Assembly: GCA_905221605.1 (NCBI GenBank)
Contig: CAJNDS010002643.1
Location: 125,001-187,500, forward strand
Direction: 5' to 3'
DNA: 62,500 nucleotides
Origin: Symbiodinium natans
Lineage: Eukaryota > Sar > Dinophyceae > Suessiales > Symbiodiniaceae
The notes beneath the pieces were generated by a model. The model was not told the origin of the DNA. It worked only from the letters and a program-made list of their open reading frames with translations, and did not search any database. Both the position numbers and the translations under genes were made by a program. Of the stretch, positions 49,557 through 60,455 are shown one piece after another (within the stretch, counting starts at the first letter, position 1; each line of letters starts with the position of its first letter).

Positions 49557-52342
49557 AGATTGTCAACAATGACCCAGATTCCGAAAATGATACCATTGAA
49601 TCGTTACCAACCACAGGAAGGAGAAGATGCCCAGGATCCTTGAGCAGCGCACTAGCCTGGCCAGAGGGTTCAGGGGGTTTAGGGGGTTTAGGGTTTAGGG
49701 TTTAGGGTTTGGGGTCTAGGATTTAGGGTTTAGGGTTTAGGGTTTAGGGTTTAGGGTTTAGGGTTTAGGGTTTAGGGTTTCGGGTTTAGGGTTTAGGGTT
49801 TAGGGCTCTCCGAAGCCCAGAAACATCGCAGCCTTGGTAGCTTTCGAGGGTGAGCGGATACATCTGCCCTAAAGTGCTAAACTTGAACCCTTAAACGCTA
49901 AACCCTAAACCCTGGACCCTGGACACCTAAACCCTAAACCTAAACCCTCAACCCTAAACCCTGAACTCCCTAAATCGTTGCGTCTTCCAGAGCAGGTGGC
50001 AGCTGGCACAGGGCAACTTGAAGCTTCTGGGCCACCTGTGCAGAATTAGGGTTTAGGGTTTAGGGTTTAGGGTTTAGGGTTTCGGGTTTAGGGTTTAGGG
50101 TTTAGGGTTTAGGGTCTAGGGTTTAGGGTTTAGGGTTTACGGTTTAAGGCCACCTGAGCAGAATTCTGGGCACCAAGATTGATTTGTGGCGTTTCAGGGT
50201 TTAGGGCCTTAAGGCCGTTTAGGGTTTTAGGGTTTTCGGGCATAGGGGGTTTAGGGGGGTTTAGGGGGGTTTAGGGTTTAGGGTTTAGGGCTTAGGGTTT
50301 AGGGTTTAGGGTTTAGGGTTTAGGGTTTAGGGTTTAGGGTTTAGGGTTTAGGGTTTTGGGCTTAGGGCTTAGGGTTTCGGATTCAGGGCTTAGGGCTCTA
50401 GGCTCTATGGCTTGAGGATTCCAGGACTTCTTCTCTACTGTGGGTCTTCCGGGAGTCTCCATGGTGGAACTGTGTATAGCTTTGGTACCCTAAACCCTAC
50501 ACCCTAGACCCTAAACCCAATCCTGCCTAAATCCCCGAATCCTGACGGATGAGGCTGAAACGCCGTAAGCCCTGAAACCCTGATGCACCTGAAGCCCAGA
50601 GACCTGCGGACCCGTAAACCCTAAAACCCTAAAAGCCCGAAATAAACTCTTAAACCCTTAACTCCTACACCTCTAACTCCTAAACCCTGAACTCTAAACC
50701 CATAAACTCCTAAACCCTAAACCCTGAAACTCTAAACCCTAAACTCCTACACTCCTAAACTCCTGCACCCTAAACTCCTAAACTCCTAAACACTAAACTC
50801 CTAAGCCTTAAAACCCTAAACCCTAAACTCCTACAATCCTAGACTCCTACACCCTAACCTCCTAAACCCTTCAAACACGAAACTCCTGTATAGACCCTAA
50901 ACCCACAACCCTAAACTCCTCAACCCTAAACCCTAAACCCTAAACCCTAAACCCTAAACCCTAAACCCTAAACCCTAAACCCTAAACCCTAAACCCTAAA
51001 GTCCCCCTCAAAGCCCGGGGCACCTGCGGATCAGGATCCTGCACATCTGCGAGCCAAGCCCTGCACCGGCCAAACTGCTGTCCCGCCCTGTGCGCGACAC
51101 GTGCCCAGCCATACTTCCTGTAGGGTTTAGGGTTTAGGGTTTAGGGTTTAGGGTTTAGGGTTTAGGGTTTAGGGTTTAGGGTTTAGGGTTTAGGGTTTAG
51201 GGTTTAGGGTTTAGGGTTTTGGGTTTAGGGTTTAGGGTTTAGGGTTTAGGGTTTAGGGTTTAGGGTTTTGGGTTAGGATTAGGGTTTAGGTAAACCAGCG
51301 GTAGTGGGCATGGTAGATTACCCCCCCTCCGGCAAAAAAAAACCGGCAAGCAGCCTGAAGCCCTAAACCCTAAACCCTAAACCGTAAACCATAAACCCTA
51401 AACCTCATCCCTAAACCCTAAACTCTAAACCCTGGCACAGGTCCCCGTCCTACAATACTTCACCAGGCTGGCAGCCAGAAGCAAGGCTGTTAGCCTAGTT
51501 CATGGTTGGGATCGTATTAAAAAAACGAACTTACTTAAGGGGTTTAGGGTTCAGGGTTCAGGGTTTAGGGTTCAGGGTTTAGGGTTTAGGGTTTAGGGTT
51601 TAGGGTTTAGGGCTTAGGGTTTAGGGTTTAGGGTTTAGGGTTTAGGGTTTAGGGTTTAGGGTTTAGGGTTTAGGGTTTAGGGTTTGGGTTTAGGGTTTAG
51701 GGTTTAGGGTTTGCCTTAGAAATGCAAAAATGTTACCCAACTATGACCAAGTAGCACGTCCAAGACGACCAGGTAGAGACTTTGCACGGTCGCGTAGGTG
51801 GAGTCCAGATTGCCCATGGCTTGATATACGGAGTTCAGGGGCCTGGGGGGCTTATGGCAGCCTGTGGGTTGAGGGGTTTAGGGTTTAGGGTACACGCCCT
51901 AAACCCTAAACCCTAAGCCCTGAACCCTGAACCCTAAACCCTAAACTGTACGGTTTAGGGCTTAGGGGTATGCGTTGTTACGGTTCAGCGGGGCCGCAAT
52001 GCATGGCAACTCAAGACCAAAAAGCTATTAAAAGTTCCTGGAGCCATGGCAAGCCACAGGGTTTAGGGTTTAGGGTTTAGGATTTAGGGTTTAGGGTTTA
52101 GGGTTTAGGGTTCAGGGTTTGGGGTTTAGGGTTTAGGGTTTAGGGTTTAGGGTTTGGGGTTTAGGGTTTAGGGTTTAGGGTTTCGGGTTTAGGGTTTAGG
52201 GGTTCGGGTTTAGGGTTTAGGGTTTAGCTTCAGTCTGAGCCGTACACCCTATAGACCTTAAGCCCTATAAACCCAAAATCCTATAAACTAAACCCACAAA
52301 AAAGACTAAAAACCCAAAAGCCCTAGTACCCTCACACCAGAA
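49557..52342. repeat. Telomere-like blocks, many variants
   Basis: G orientation at 49670-49803, 50045-50145, 50240-50390, 51122-51290, 51540-51712 and 52055-52230. C orientation at 49905-49965, 50480-50520, a degenerate TAAACTCCTA array at 50640-50880, 50925-51000 (about eleven perfect units), 51360-51430 and 51895-51950. Spacers at 50400-50480, 51000-51120, 51430-51535 and 51715-51880 are unique, with no gene. Confidence 0.9.
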
Positions 52343-52560
52343 ATGGCATTATCAAAAAGAAAAACTCAAAGCCCTCAAACCCAACAACCCCAAAGCAAAA
52401 AAACAAAGCATAAACTCTGCAACCCTACAAACCTGAACCCTCCCCCTCTCCCCCAAAAAAGAAATCTCAACCTCCGAACACGCACGACATCAGCGTTGTT
52501 GAAGAAGGGCTTAGGGCTTAGGGTTTCGGGTTTAGGGTTCTTGGTAGCCCAATAACCATA
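52343..52560. other. A/C-rich spacer
   Basis: The plus frame 52343-52555 (Gln/Pro/Lys-rich) reflects decayed CCCAAAA repeats and is not supported. Confidence 0.5.
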
Positions 52561-52657
52561 TTGTAACAAGGGTACCCTTTTTTTGGTTGGTTACTTTATA
52601 AGGGAACCCAGAACCCAAAAAAAAGGGGGTAAAGGGTTCCACTGGGGGCTACCAGGG
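52561..52657. mobile_element. Family E-related element
   Basis: Left ..CAAGGGTACCCTTTTTTTGG; core TATAAGGGAACCCAGAACCC; right GGGTTCCACTGGGGGCTACC. It shares its core with family E but has different termini. Confidence 0.6.
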
Positions 52658-53016
52658 GTTTAAGGCGACATGGGGGGCGGCGATGGTCCCTTGTGGGGTT
52701 TGGGGTTAGGGCTTTAGGGCTTTAGGGCTTTAGGGCTTTAGGGCTTCAGGGCTTTAGGGCTTTAGCGCTTTAGGGCTTTAGGGCTTTAGGGCCTTTGGGC
52801 CTTAGGGCTTTAGGGTTGAGAGCTGCTGCGCCGTACTGCCCGGGCTGGGGGCATAAGTGCTCGCGCCACCAAAGGAGTGGCGGACCATTGACAAGCCGGC
52901 GAACTCCAAGCTGATGTGTGCGCCTCTTAAACCCTAAACCCTAAACCCTAAACCCTAAACCCTAAACCCTAAACCCTTAACCCTAAACCCTAAACCCTAA
53001 ACCCTAAACCCTAAAC
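52658..53016. repeat. GGCTTTAG array and CCCTAAA tract
   Basis: GGGCTTTA units at 52700-52812, unique to 52925, then C-orientation repeats at 52928-53016. Confidence 0.85.
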
Positions 53017-53290
53017 CTAAAGCATGGCATCCTCCGGCACGGGGACTTCACCCTGTTCGAGCGGCGCTTTTCTTGCGGAGCAGACGGTACGTTGCTCGCC
53101 AGTGTGTCTTCTGTGCCGAGTCATCGTCGCCGCGTGCCTCGGCAGAGCGAAAGGTCAATGCATTCGAGGCTTTCTGGACGTAGCCCATCACGTACTTCAC
53201 CATATGGTGGTGACCGTCTGAGCATTGATCGACGCGGCACTTGAAGAGGTCTTCCGGCATTCCGGGCCTTAGTGCCCTTGAGGTAAAACC
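53017..53290 (-). pseudogene. Rep-like (Helitron-type?) fragment with frameshift
   Basis: The minus strand reads MPEDLFKCRVDQCSDGHHHM, then VKYVMGYVQKASNALTFRSA, a gap, and HWRATYRLLRKKS. At about 53058-53070 the sensible frame shifts by one base to APLEQGEVPVPEDAML, which ends at the telomeric tract. The HHHMVKYVMGYVQKAS pattern recalls the region after the HUH/Tyr motif (Y..KY..K) of Helitron-like replication proteins and of uncharacterised dinoflagellate homologues that I remember. The hit is suggestive, not diagnostic. No HUH motif or helicase lies nearby, so this is an isolated fragment between telomeric tracts. Confidence 0.4.
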
Positions 53291-54446
53291 CCTCAACAGA
53301 ACCCCTGAGCCCCAAAAAACCCTAAACCCCAAACCCTAAACCCAAAACCCTAAACCCCAAAACCGTAAACCCAAAACCCAAAACCTTAAACCCCAAACCC
53401 AAAACCCTAAACCCCTAACCCGAAACCCCAAAGCCCAAACCCTAAACCCTAAACCCTGAACCCTAAACCCCGAGCCCCAAACCCCAAATTAGGGCCGCAA
53501 CCCTAAAGCCCAAACCCTAAAGCCCAAACCCTAGACCCTAAACCCCAAACCCCAAACCTCAAACCCTAAACCCCAAACCCTAAGCCCTAGCATCCCTAAC
53601 CCTAAACCCTAACCCTAAACCCCAAGCTCTACAACACCCCAAACCCTAAACCCCCAACCAAAAAACCCAAACCCCAAACCCCAAACCCTAAACCCTATAC
53701 CCCAAACCCTAAACCCTAAACCCGATTCGCGCCATCCCCAAGTGAGAACTGTGGCTCGGGATGGGCCTCTGGCTGTCCAAGGGCCTGCAAAGACAGCGCT
53801 TTCGGATGGAGTTAGGGCTTAGGGCTTAGGGTTGAGGGTTTAGGGTTTAGGGTTTAGGGTTTAGAGTTTAGGGTTTAGGGTTTAGGGTTTAGGGGCTAGG
53901 GTTAAGGGCTTAGGGTCGGAGTTCGGGAGGTGCCCAGTATGTTGGGTTGGAGTTTCGATTCTCAAAGCCCCCACCCTCAAAACCGTGAACAACGAACCCG
54001 AAACTGATGACTGTGTAGGTCCTAAACCCTAAACCCTAGACCCTTAACTCTGAACACTAAACCCTGAACCCTAAACCCCAAACCCTAAGCCCTACTAGGG
54101 TGTATTGTTTAGGGTTTAGGGTTTAGGGTTCAGGGTTCAGGGTTTAGGGTTTAGGGTTTAGGGTTTAGGGTTTAGGGCTTAGGGTTTAGGGTTTAGGGTT
54201 TAGGGTTTAGGGTTTCGGGTTTAGGGTTTAGGGTTTAGGGTTTGGGGCTTAGGGGCTTAGGGTTTAGGGGCTTAGGTAGATATAGCTTAGGATTCTATAA
54301 GGCTTGTGTTGCTATGGTCTGAGAGGGCTGGACGTCCCCCAGCTCTCGTGCCTTCGTGGCGATCGACCTGAACTTGTCCTTGGTAATTAGCCCAGCAACA
54401 GGGTTTGGGGTTTAGGGTTTAGGGTTCAGGGTTCAGGGTTTAGGGT
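53291..54446. repeat. CCCTAAA / CCCCAAA block then TTTAGGG block
   Basis: C orientation at 53310-53725 with many CCCCAAA variants. G orientation at 53812-53915, 54097-54265 and 54400-54445. Spacers at 53725-53810, 53930-54020 and 54290-54395 have no gene. Confidence 0.9.
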
Positions 54447-54512
54447 ATAAGGGAACGCAGAACCGAAAAACAAAAAAAGGAGTAAAGGGCACCACTGCGC
54501 TACCAAGTGTCC
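54447..54512. mobile_element. Family E-related fragment
   Basis: TATAAGGGAACGCAGAACCG and AAAGGGCACCACTGCGCTACC; right half of the type seen at 52561. The left half is replaced by a TTTAGGG tract. Confidence 0.55.
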
Positions 54513-55560
54513 ACGCGCCACTGCATGTCCACCGTGAACTCTTTCACAGCAATCTCGCGCAGGCGGTGTTGGGCTTCGGGTGTCCCTACAACCCTAAACC
54601 CGAAAATCCGAAACCCTGAACCCCTAAATCGCTTATCCCAAAAAAGCCGGACCCCTAAACCCCTAAACCCTAAACCCTAAAATCCGTAAACCCAAAACCC
54701 AACCCTCCTCAGCTCTCCAAAGCCAGGGTTTAGGGTTTAGGGCTTAGGGTTTAGGGTTTAGGGTTTAGGGTTCAGGGTTTAGGGTTGAAGTGATCCGGGA
54801 AACCTGAACCTGCAGCTTAAATCTGGACGCGAAGGGACCGCAGAAGCCCGGCCCAAACTCTGTGTCTTGAAAGCCTAGTTGCCTCCCCCCCCCCAAATCG
54901 GGCTTAGGGGCTAAGCTGCCCTAAACCCTAAACCCTAAACCCTAAACCCTGAACCCAAAACCCTAAACCCCAAACCCTAAACCTGCTGGATTCAGAAGTG
55001 AGCGCAAAACCTGGCAACTCCGATGCCTGGCCGGGGAGCTTCTTTTCAAGGAGACCTCAGATCTGAAGATTCTGGGCATATAGGATATGACTGAGTTGTG
55101 CTTTATAGGGTTTAGGGTTTAGGGTTTAGGGTTTAGGGTTTAGGGTCTAGGGTTTAGGGTCTAGGGTTTAGGGTCTAGGGTTTAGGGTTTAGGGTTTAGG
55201 GTTTAGGGTTTAGGGTTTGGGGTTTGGGGTTTAGGGTTCTAACCCTTGGATTGAAAAAAGCCGTTTCATGAGTACGTTCCTCTAATAAGAAAAGAAGGGA
55301 AATGGATTGCTATCCCAAAGCACAACCCAGATCAAAGGTTTAGGGATTCAAGGTTCAGGGATTTCGGGTTTATATAGGGTTACGAATTGAGGGAACCCTA
55401 AATTCTGTGAGCTGTTGGGGGTAGAGGGGTTTGAGGGTTTAGGCGTTTAGGGATAGCGGCTTTAGGGTCTAGGGTTTAGGGTTTAAGGTTTAGGGTTTAG
55501 GGTTTAGGGTTTAGGGTTCAGGGTTTAGGGTTTAGGGTTACGGGTTCGGCTTTTCCAGGA
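54513..55560. repeat. Telomere-like tracts and spacers
   Basis: C orientation at 54585-54720 (degenerate) and 54918-54985. G orientation at 54725-54787, 55108-55240 (with TCTAGGG variants) and 55460-55545. Spacers at 54790-54905, 54990-55105 and 55245-55400 have no gene. Confidence 0.85.
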
Positions 55561-56085
55561 CACTTACGGTATTGCATCGTGTCGTAAGGTGGGGGGGGGG
55601 GGGGTATAGGAGAACCGGGAGATTGCGTTGGGGCTTTTCCACTGAAATCTTCGTAGTTTACTGCAAATGGACCCAAGTCTCAACCATCGACCGACCCTGG
55701 GCACCAATGGATTTTTATTGGAAAACTTCTTAAGTATAAGTATAAATATAAATATAAATAGAAATATAAATATACATATAAATAAAAAATTAATATATAT
55801 GTGAATATATATATATATATATGTATGTATACGTATATACATATATATATATATATATGTATATGTATACGTGTATATATATATATACATATATACGGGT
55901 GTATATTTATATATATACACATATCTATACATATACATATATATATATATATGCAGGTATGCACTTTAAGCATGTACTCGAAGAAACATCCAACACATAT
56001 GGGTAAAAGTGTGCAAATGAGTGTAAGTATATACATATACACACATGAACTCGAACTACGCATGAGCCCCCAACTATGCCCTAAA
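55561..56085. repeat. AT-rich microsatellite region
   Basis: A G14-type run lies near 55591. 55735-55795 carries ATAAGT/ATAAAT units. 55795-55955 is alternating AT/AC. 56020-56045 is again AT/AC. All frames of Ile-Tyr-His-Thr here are microsatellite translations. Confidence 0.9.
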
Positions 56086-56290
56086 AGCTAAACCCTAAAC
56101 CCTAAACCCTAAACCCTAAACCCTAAACCCTAAACCCTAAACCCTAAACCCTAAACCCTAAACCCTAAACCCTCAAAAGGCCTAAGCCCTCCAACCCGAA
56201 GTCCACGAACCCGCAGCTGAGAAACTCTCCGGGGGCGCGTCCTGGCGTTCAGGGACCATCTCTCTGACTTTTCTTTTGGGGGAAGGGGTT
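56086..56290. repeat. CCCTAAA tract and spacer
   Basis: About eleven perfect units at 56091-56172, then about 110 bp unique. Confidence 0.9.
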
Positions 56291-56299
56291 CCTACCCTG

Positions 56300-56625
56300 G
56301 GGCTTAGGGCTTAGGGGCTTAGGGGCTTAGGGGCTTAGGGGCTTAGGGGCTCAGGGGCTTAGGGGCTTAGGGGCTTAGGCTTAGGGGCTTAGGGGCTTAG
56401 GGGCTTAGGGGCTAGGGGCTTAGGGGCTTAGGGGCTTAGGGGCTTAGGGGCTTCCGGGCTTCGGGGCTTCGGGGCTTCGGGGCTTAGGGGCTTAGGGGCT
56501 TAGGGGCTTAGGGGCTTAGGGCTCAGGGCTTAGGGCTTAGGGCGTAGTGCGTAGGGCTTAGGGCTTAGGGCTTGGGGCTTAGGGCTTAGGGCCTAGGGTT
56601 TAGGGGGGTGGGCTTAGGGGCTTAG
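56300..56625. repeat. GGGGCTTA octamer array
   Basis: About twenty-five GGGGCTTA units with GGGGCTTC and GGGCTTA sub-runs toward 56625. Confidence 0.92.
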
Positions 56626-57244
56626 GGCTTAGGGTCTTCGGGGTTTGGGCTTAATTTCAGCTAGCTTCAGGGTTTCAGGGGACGACTGTATCGGATTTAA
56701 GTTGGGGGGTGGTGGTTGTTAAAGCCGGCTGCGTCCAAGGACAGGGTTCTGCGCGGTGGGCTTAGGGTTTCTTGCCCCATAACCAACGTGTCTCCACGTA
56801 GTCGAGGTCAATAACTGAGTACCCTGAGGACCACGTATTAGTAGCCGTGCCGTGTCCCAACAGGTTTTGCTTGAAACCTAGTAAACCCTATAAATCCCAT
56901 AAGCCGAAGAAGCCTAACATACCTTTCAACCTCAAACCACTAGTCCTAAACCCTAAGCCCCCAATCCGAAACCCTAAGACCCCAACCCTAAACCCCAAGC
57001 CCTAAACCCCAAGCCCTAAACCCCTAAACCCCGAACCCTAAACCCCCAATCCGCAACCAAGCGCGAAAATTCAACAAACCCCCTCGACGCGACCGGGCCT
57101 CTGGGTGCAGCAAATACGGCACCGGTGGCTCCCTCAGTCTTGCGGGGTTTAGGGTTTAGGGTTTAGGGTTTGGGGTTTGGGGTTTGGGGTTTAGGGTTTA
57201 GGGTTTAGGGTTTAGGGTTTAGGGTTTAGGGGTTGCGGGGGGTT
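56626..57244. repeat. Spacer and telomere-like tracts
   Basis: 56626-56940 is unique with no gene seen. C orientation at 56940-57055 is degenerate. G orientation at 57143-57235 has TTTGGGG in the middle. Confidence 0.8.
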
Positions 57245-57343
57245 GTTGGGGGCTGTTGGGGGCTGTTGGGGGCTGTTGGGGGTTGTTGGGGGTTGTTGGG
57301 GGTTGTTGGGGGTTGTTGGGGGTTGTTGGGGGTTGTTGGGGGT
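57245..57343. repeat. TTGTTGGGGG decamer array
   Basis: About ten units (first three as CTGTTGGGGG). The Val-Gly-Gly-Cys-Trp frame over it is an artefact. Confidence 0.93.
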
Positions 57344-58756
57344 TAAGGGTTCGGGGGTGCTTGGTGGGGTTTTGGGGATTCGGGGATTTGTTTTTGGGCT
57401 TTAGGGGTACCCCTCAACACATGAAAAACCTTAGCCCCAAACCCCTGAACCCTATTAAAACCCGAAACCCTGAAGCCTCCTCAACCCTAGAACTTCTGGA
57501 ACCCTAAACCCTAAACCCTAAACCCTAAACCCTAAACCCTAAACCCTAAACCCTAAACCCTAAACCCTAAACCCGAAACCCTAAACCCTAAACCAAATCC
57601 CGCTGAGCCCAGGGTTGCCGGGAGCCCCGGCATGCCCACGAGCAGATCGCTCGGAACTCCCTCTGGGCACCAAGGAGCCTGGTTTTTTGAGGGGGTTTAG
57701 GGTTTAGGGTTTAGGGTTTAGGGTTTAGGGTTTAGGGTTTAGGGTTTAGGGTTTAGGGTTTAGGGCTTAGGGCTTAGGGTTTAGGGATAGGTTTTTGGGG
57801 TTTTAGGGGTGTTGAGGGGCTTCGGGGGCTTAGGGGTATTTAGGGGTAAAGGGTTTAGGGTTTAGGGTTTAGGATTAAGGGGGTTTAGGGTTTAGGGTTT
57901 CGGGTTGGGGGCTTGGGAGTTCAGGGTTATTGGTTTAGGGTCTAGGGTTTCGGGTTTAGGGTTGGGGTTTCGGGCTTCGGGTTTGTAAAGCAGGAAATGG
58001 GGCCCCAAGAACCTCTGCCATACAGTATGTGCATAGTAGGACAAAAACGCCAGGGGCCTTGGATTCCAAAGGTAGACCCATTCCTAGAATGCTTCAAATG
58101 AGTTTGGAGGCGTGCTGGGCTGACCGCGCTCGCACAGGTCTACAGGGTCTTTCGCCCTAAGCCCTAAGCCTTAAGCCCTAAGCCCTAAACCCAAAAACCA
58201 AAACCCAAAACCCTAAACCCCAAACCCTAAACCCTAAGTTGATTAGGCTCGTACGGCCCCCAGGGGTCTGGGCGTTGATTCCAAGCTTGGGTTGTTTTAG
58301 GTTTAGGTTCCGCGGTATTTAGGGGCTCCGATGGTACTCAGGGCTTCGTAGCATCTTAGGGCTTAGAGCGTTCAGAGGGGCCAGAGGGCCCCTAAACGCT
58401 AAACCCTGAACCCTAAATCCTAGCCCCTAAATCCTCAACCCTGAACCCTAAACCCTAAACCCTAAACCCTAAACCCTAAACCCTAAACCCTAAACCCTAA
58501 ACCCTAAACCTAAACCCTAAACCCTAAACCCTGGCCCTAAACCCTAATCCCTAAACCCTTGAGTCCCTTGAGGGTTCAGGGCCATGTGAACCCCAGTCCT
58601 CCGGGGACATGAGCCGGACCACTACCCGTAGGCGGTTCCTGGCCGGGCGACCCCCCTGTTTGGAAATTGTGGGGACACCTCCTAAACCCTAAACCCTAAA
58701 CCCTAAATCCTAAACCCTAAACCCTAAACCCTACACCCTAAACCCTAAACCCTAAC
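57344..58756. repeat. Telomere-like tracts and spacers
   Basis: C orientation at 57500-57592, 58150-58240, 58430-58560 and 58682-58754. G orientation at 57690-57785 and 57850-57985. Spacers at 57595-57685, 57990-58150, 58245-58390 and 58560-58680 have no gene. Confidence 0.88.
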
Positions 58757-59022
58757 CTGATCAGACATCTTTGGAAATCGCGGGTTTGGGGTTCTCAGGT
58801 TTAGGGCTTTGCAGATCTAAGGGCTTACCTGGTTGCCTTTGTCAATCTCGCGCCAGGGTCACTCATTCACCGGGGCGGCCCCCGAAAAAAGCACCCACAG
58901 CAAAAAAGCACCCACCAAAAAAAAACACGGGTTCCAACCCTAACCTGCTCAGACATCTCTAGAAATCGCGGGTTTGGAGTTCTCAGGTTTAGGGCTTTGC
59001 AGATCTAAGGGTCTACCTTTGT
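58757..59022. repeat. ~85-bp direct duplication
   Basis: 58757-58845 and 58942-59022 share TCAGACATCT, AAATCGCGGGTTTGG, GTTCTCAGGTTTAGGGCTTT and GCAGATCTAAGGG. The 95 bp between has AAAAAAGCACCCAC twice. Confidence 0.85.
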
Positions 59023-59229
59023 CAATTGAGTGCTTCAGGCTTCAAGTCTTCGGGCTTCCCTCCCGCCATGCCCAACGATATCTTCTTGCAACCCATGGGG
59101 GATCTAACTTGGTCCCCGGTACTTAAGCTCTGGAAAAATGGGGTCTAGGCACCCCAAAGAACCCTGTCAGATTCCTTTTGTAAAGGGTTGCGGCCTGAGG
59201 ATTGAGGGTGCAGGGTTTAGGGTTCCGGG
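59023..59229. other. Unique spacer
   Basis: No gene or repeat recognised apart from a few TTTAGGG-like units near 59212. Confidence 0.4.
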
Positions 59230-59436
59230 TTGAGGATTGAGGGTGTAGGGTGGGAGATTTGCTTCATGAAACCACAGCACAGCACTCAATCTCTGGGGGG
59301 GGGGAGGGATGGTTCAGACACTCCAACGGCGTCGGTGGTGCAGGCACTTCTGCGCGAAATCCTGCACAACTTCAAGGCACATCCCGAGGGTTGGACGACT
59401 TGGGATAGGTTGCCTAAACGTCCGCGAGAATCCTAA
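59230..59436 (+). CDS. Hypothetical ORF, doubtful
   Basis: The C-terminal half TASVVQALLREILHNFKAHP then EGWTTWDRLPKRP is protein-like and ends at a TAA at 59436. The N-terminal part is derived from degenerate telomeric sequence, so only the last ~45 residues may be a real exon. Not recognised. Confidence 0.3.
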   Translation: MRIEGVGWEICFMKPQHSTQSLGGGRDGSDTPTASVVQALLREILHNFKAHPEGWTTWDRLPKRPRES

Positions 59437-59450
59437 ACCGGTTTTAACAC

Positions 59451-59762
59451 CTACCTGGACCCCCAAGAACCTACCTGGACCCCCAAGAACCTACAAGTGG
59501 CTCGTGCCACAACAACACAAGGGCAAAAAAACAGAGGCCCCCCCCTCCCGCTTTCAAAGGATGGGGATGGGAAGTGGGAATTTAGGGCGTTAGCCCGAAA
59601 CCCTAAAAGGAGAAAAGTTGGGTGGATGCCTGCGAAGCAGGGGGTGGGAAAATAAAACAACCCAACCTTTCTGGTTGTGGTGGCTCCAACTTCAATACAC
59701 GCCGCCGCGACATATGCCGCCCCCTCACACCCCCTGGGTGTGTTGGGGCGCAATCTCCGCAT
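59451..59762 (-). CDS. Hypothetical ORF, doubtful
   Basis: ATG near 59762 (MRRLRPNTPRGCEGAAYVAA), then CIEVGATTTRKVGLFYFPTP. The plus strand is also open at 59622-59804. The downstream part covers a duplicated CTACCTGGACCCCCAAGAAC motif (59451-59490). Not recognised. Confidence 0.2.
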   Translation of the reverse strand: MRRLRPNTPRGCEGAAYVAAACIEVGATTTRKVGLFYFPTPCFAGIHPTFLLLGFRANALNSHFPSPSFESGRGGPLFFCPCVVVARATCRFLGVQVGSWGSR

Positions 59763-59789
59763 GAAATCTACTGCCGCGGCGCGGCGAGA

Positions 59790-59945
59790 AGCCCTAAACC
59801 CTAAACCCTACACCCTAAACCCTAAACCCTAAACCCTAAACCCTGAACCCTGAACCCTGAACCCTGAACCCTAAACCCTATCCCTAAACCCTAAACCCTA
59901 AACCCTAAACCCCAAACCCTAAACCCTGAACCCTAAACCCTAAAT
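59790..59945. repeat. CCCTAAA tract
   Basis: C orientation with a CCCTGAA sub-run near 59842-59868. Confidence 0.92.
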
Positions 59946-60455
59946 TCCCACCCAGGCCTGCTTAGGCCGTACTGCAAGCCTAAAGAGTTGTGTTGAGCGT
60001 GAGCTGCACCTCCAGTGCCGGTGCAGTACCCCGCCTGGGGTACCCCGCCCCCCTTCTCCGATTCTCAAGTCTCATCAAGAAACCCAAACCTGGCGACCTG
60101 TTCCCGCAATACCAAAAGTGGCTTCTGCAGGTGGTCCCTGGGCCCCCCTCCGGAGCCCCCTGGTGCCGGGCCCCTGGCGGAGCGTGTTCAGGGAAGGCAG
60201 GTCAGCCTGGGCGATTGCTCAAAAACCCACTACCAAACCCAATTTTTGTACCCTGACGCCCCTGGCCCCCCCTGGCCGCCCCTGGCCCCCCGCTGGCCCC
60301 CCCTCCTGGACCCCTACCCCCTGGCACGCCCTGACCCCGCCCCTTCTGGTCGCTCACTGGCCCCCCCTTGGCCCGCCCTCTGCCCCTCCCTGGCTCCCCT
60401 GGCCTTCAAGTCTGCCCGCGTTTTTTTCTTCTTGTCATTCTCGTCCCTTTTCTTT
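59946..60455. other. GC-rich sequence with CCCCTGGCC repeats
   Basis: CCCCTGGCC-like units lie at 60258-60300 and 60355-60400. Frames on plus (60015-60521, 60118-61029) are long only because of composition and the triplet repeat downstream. Confidence 0.5.
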
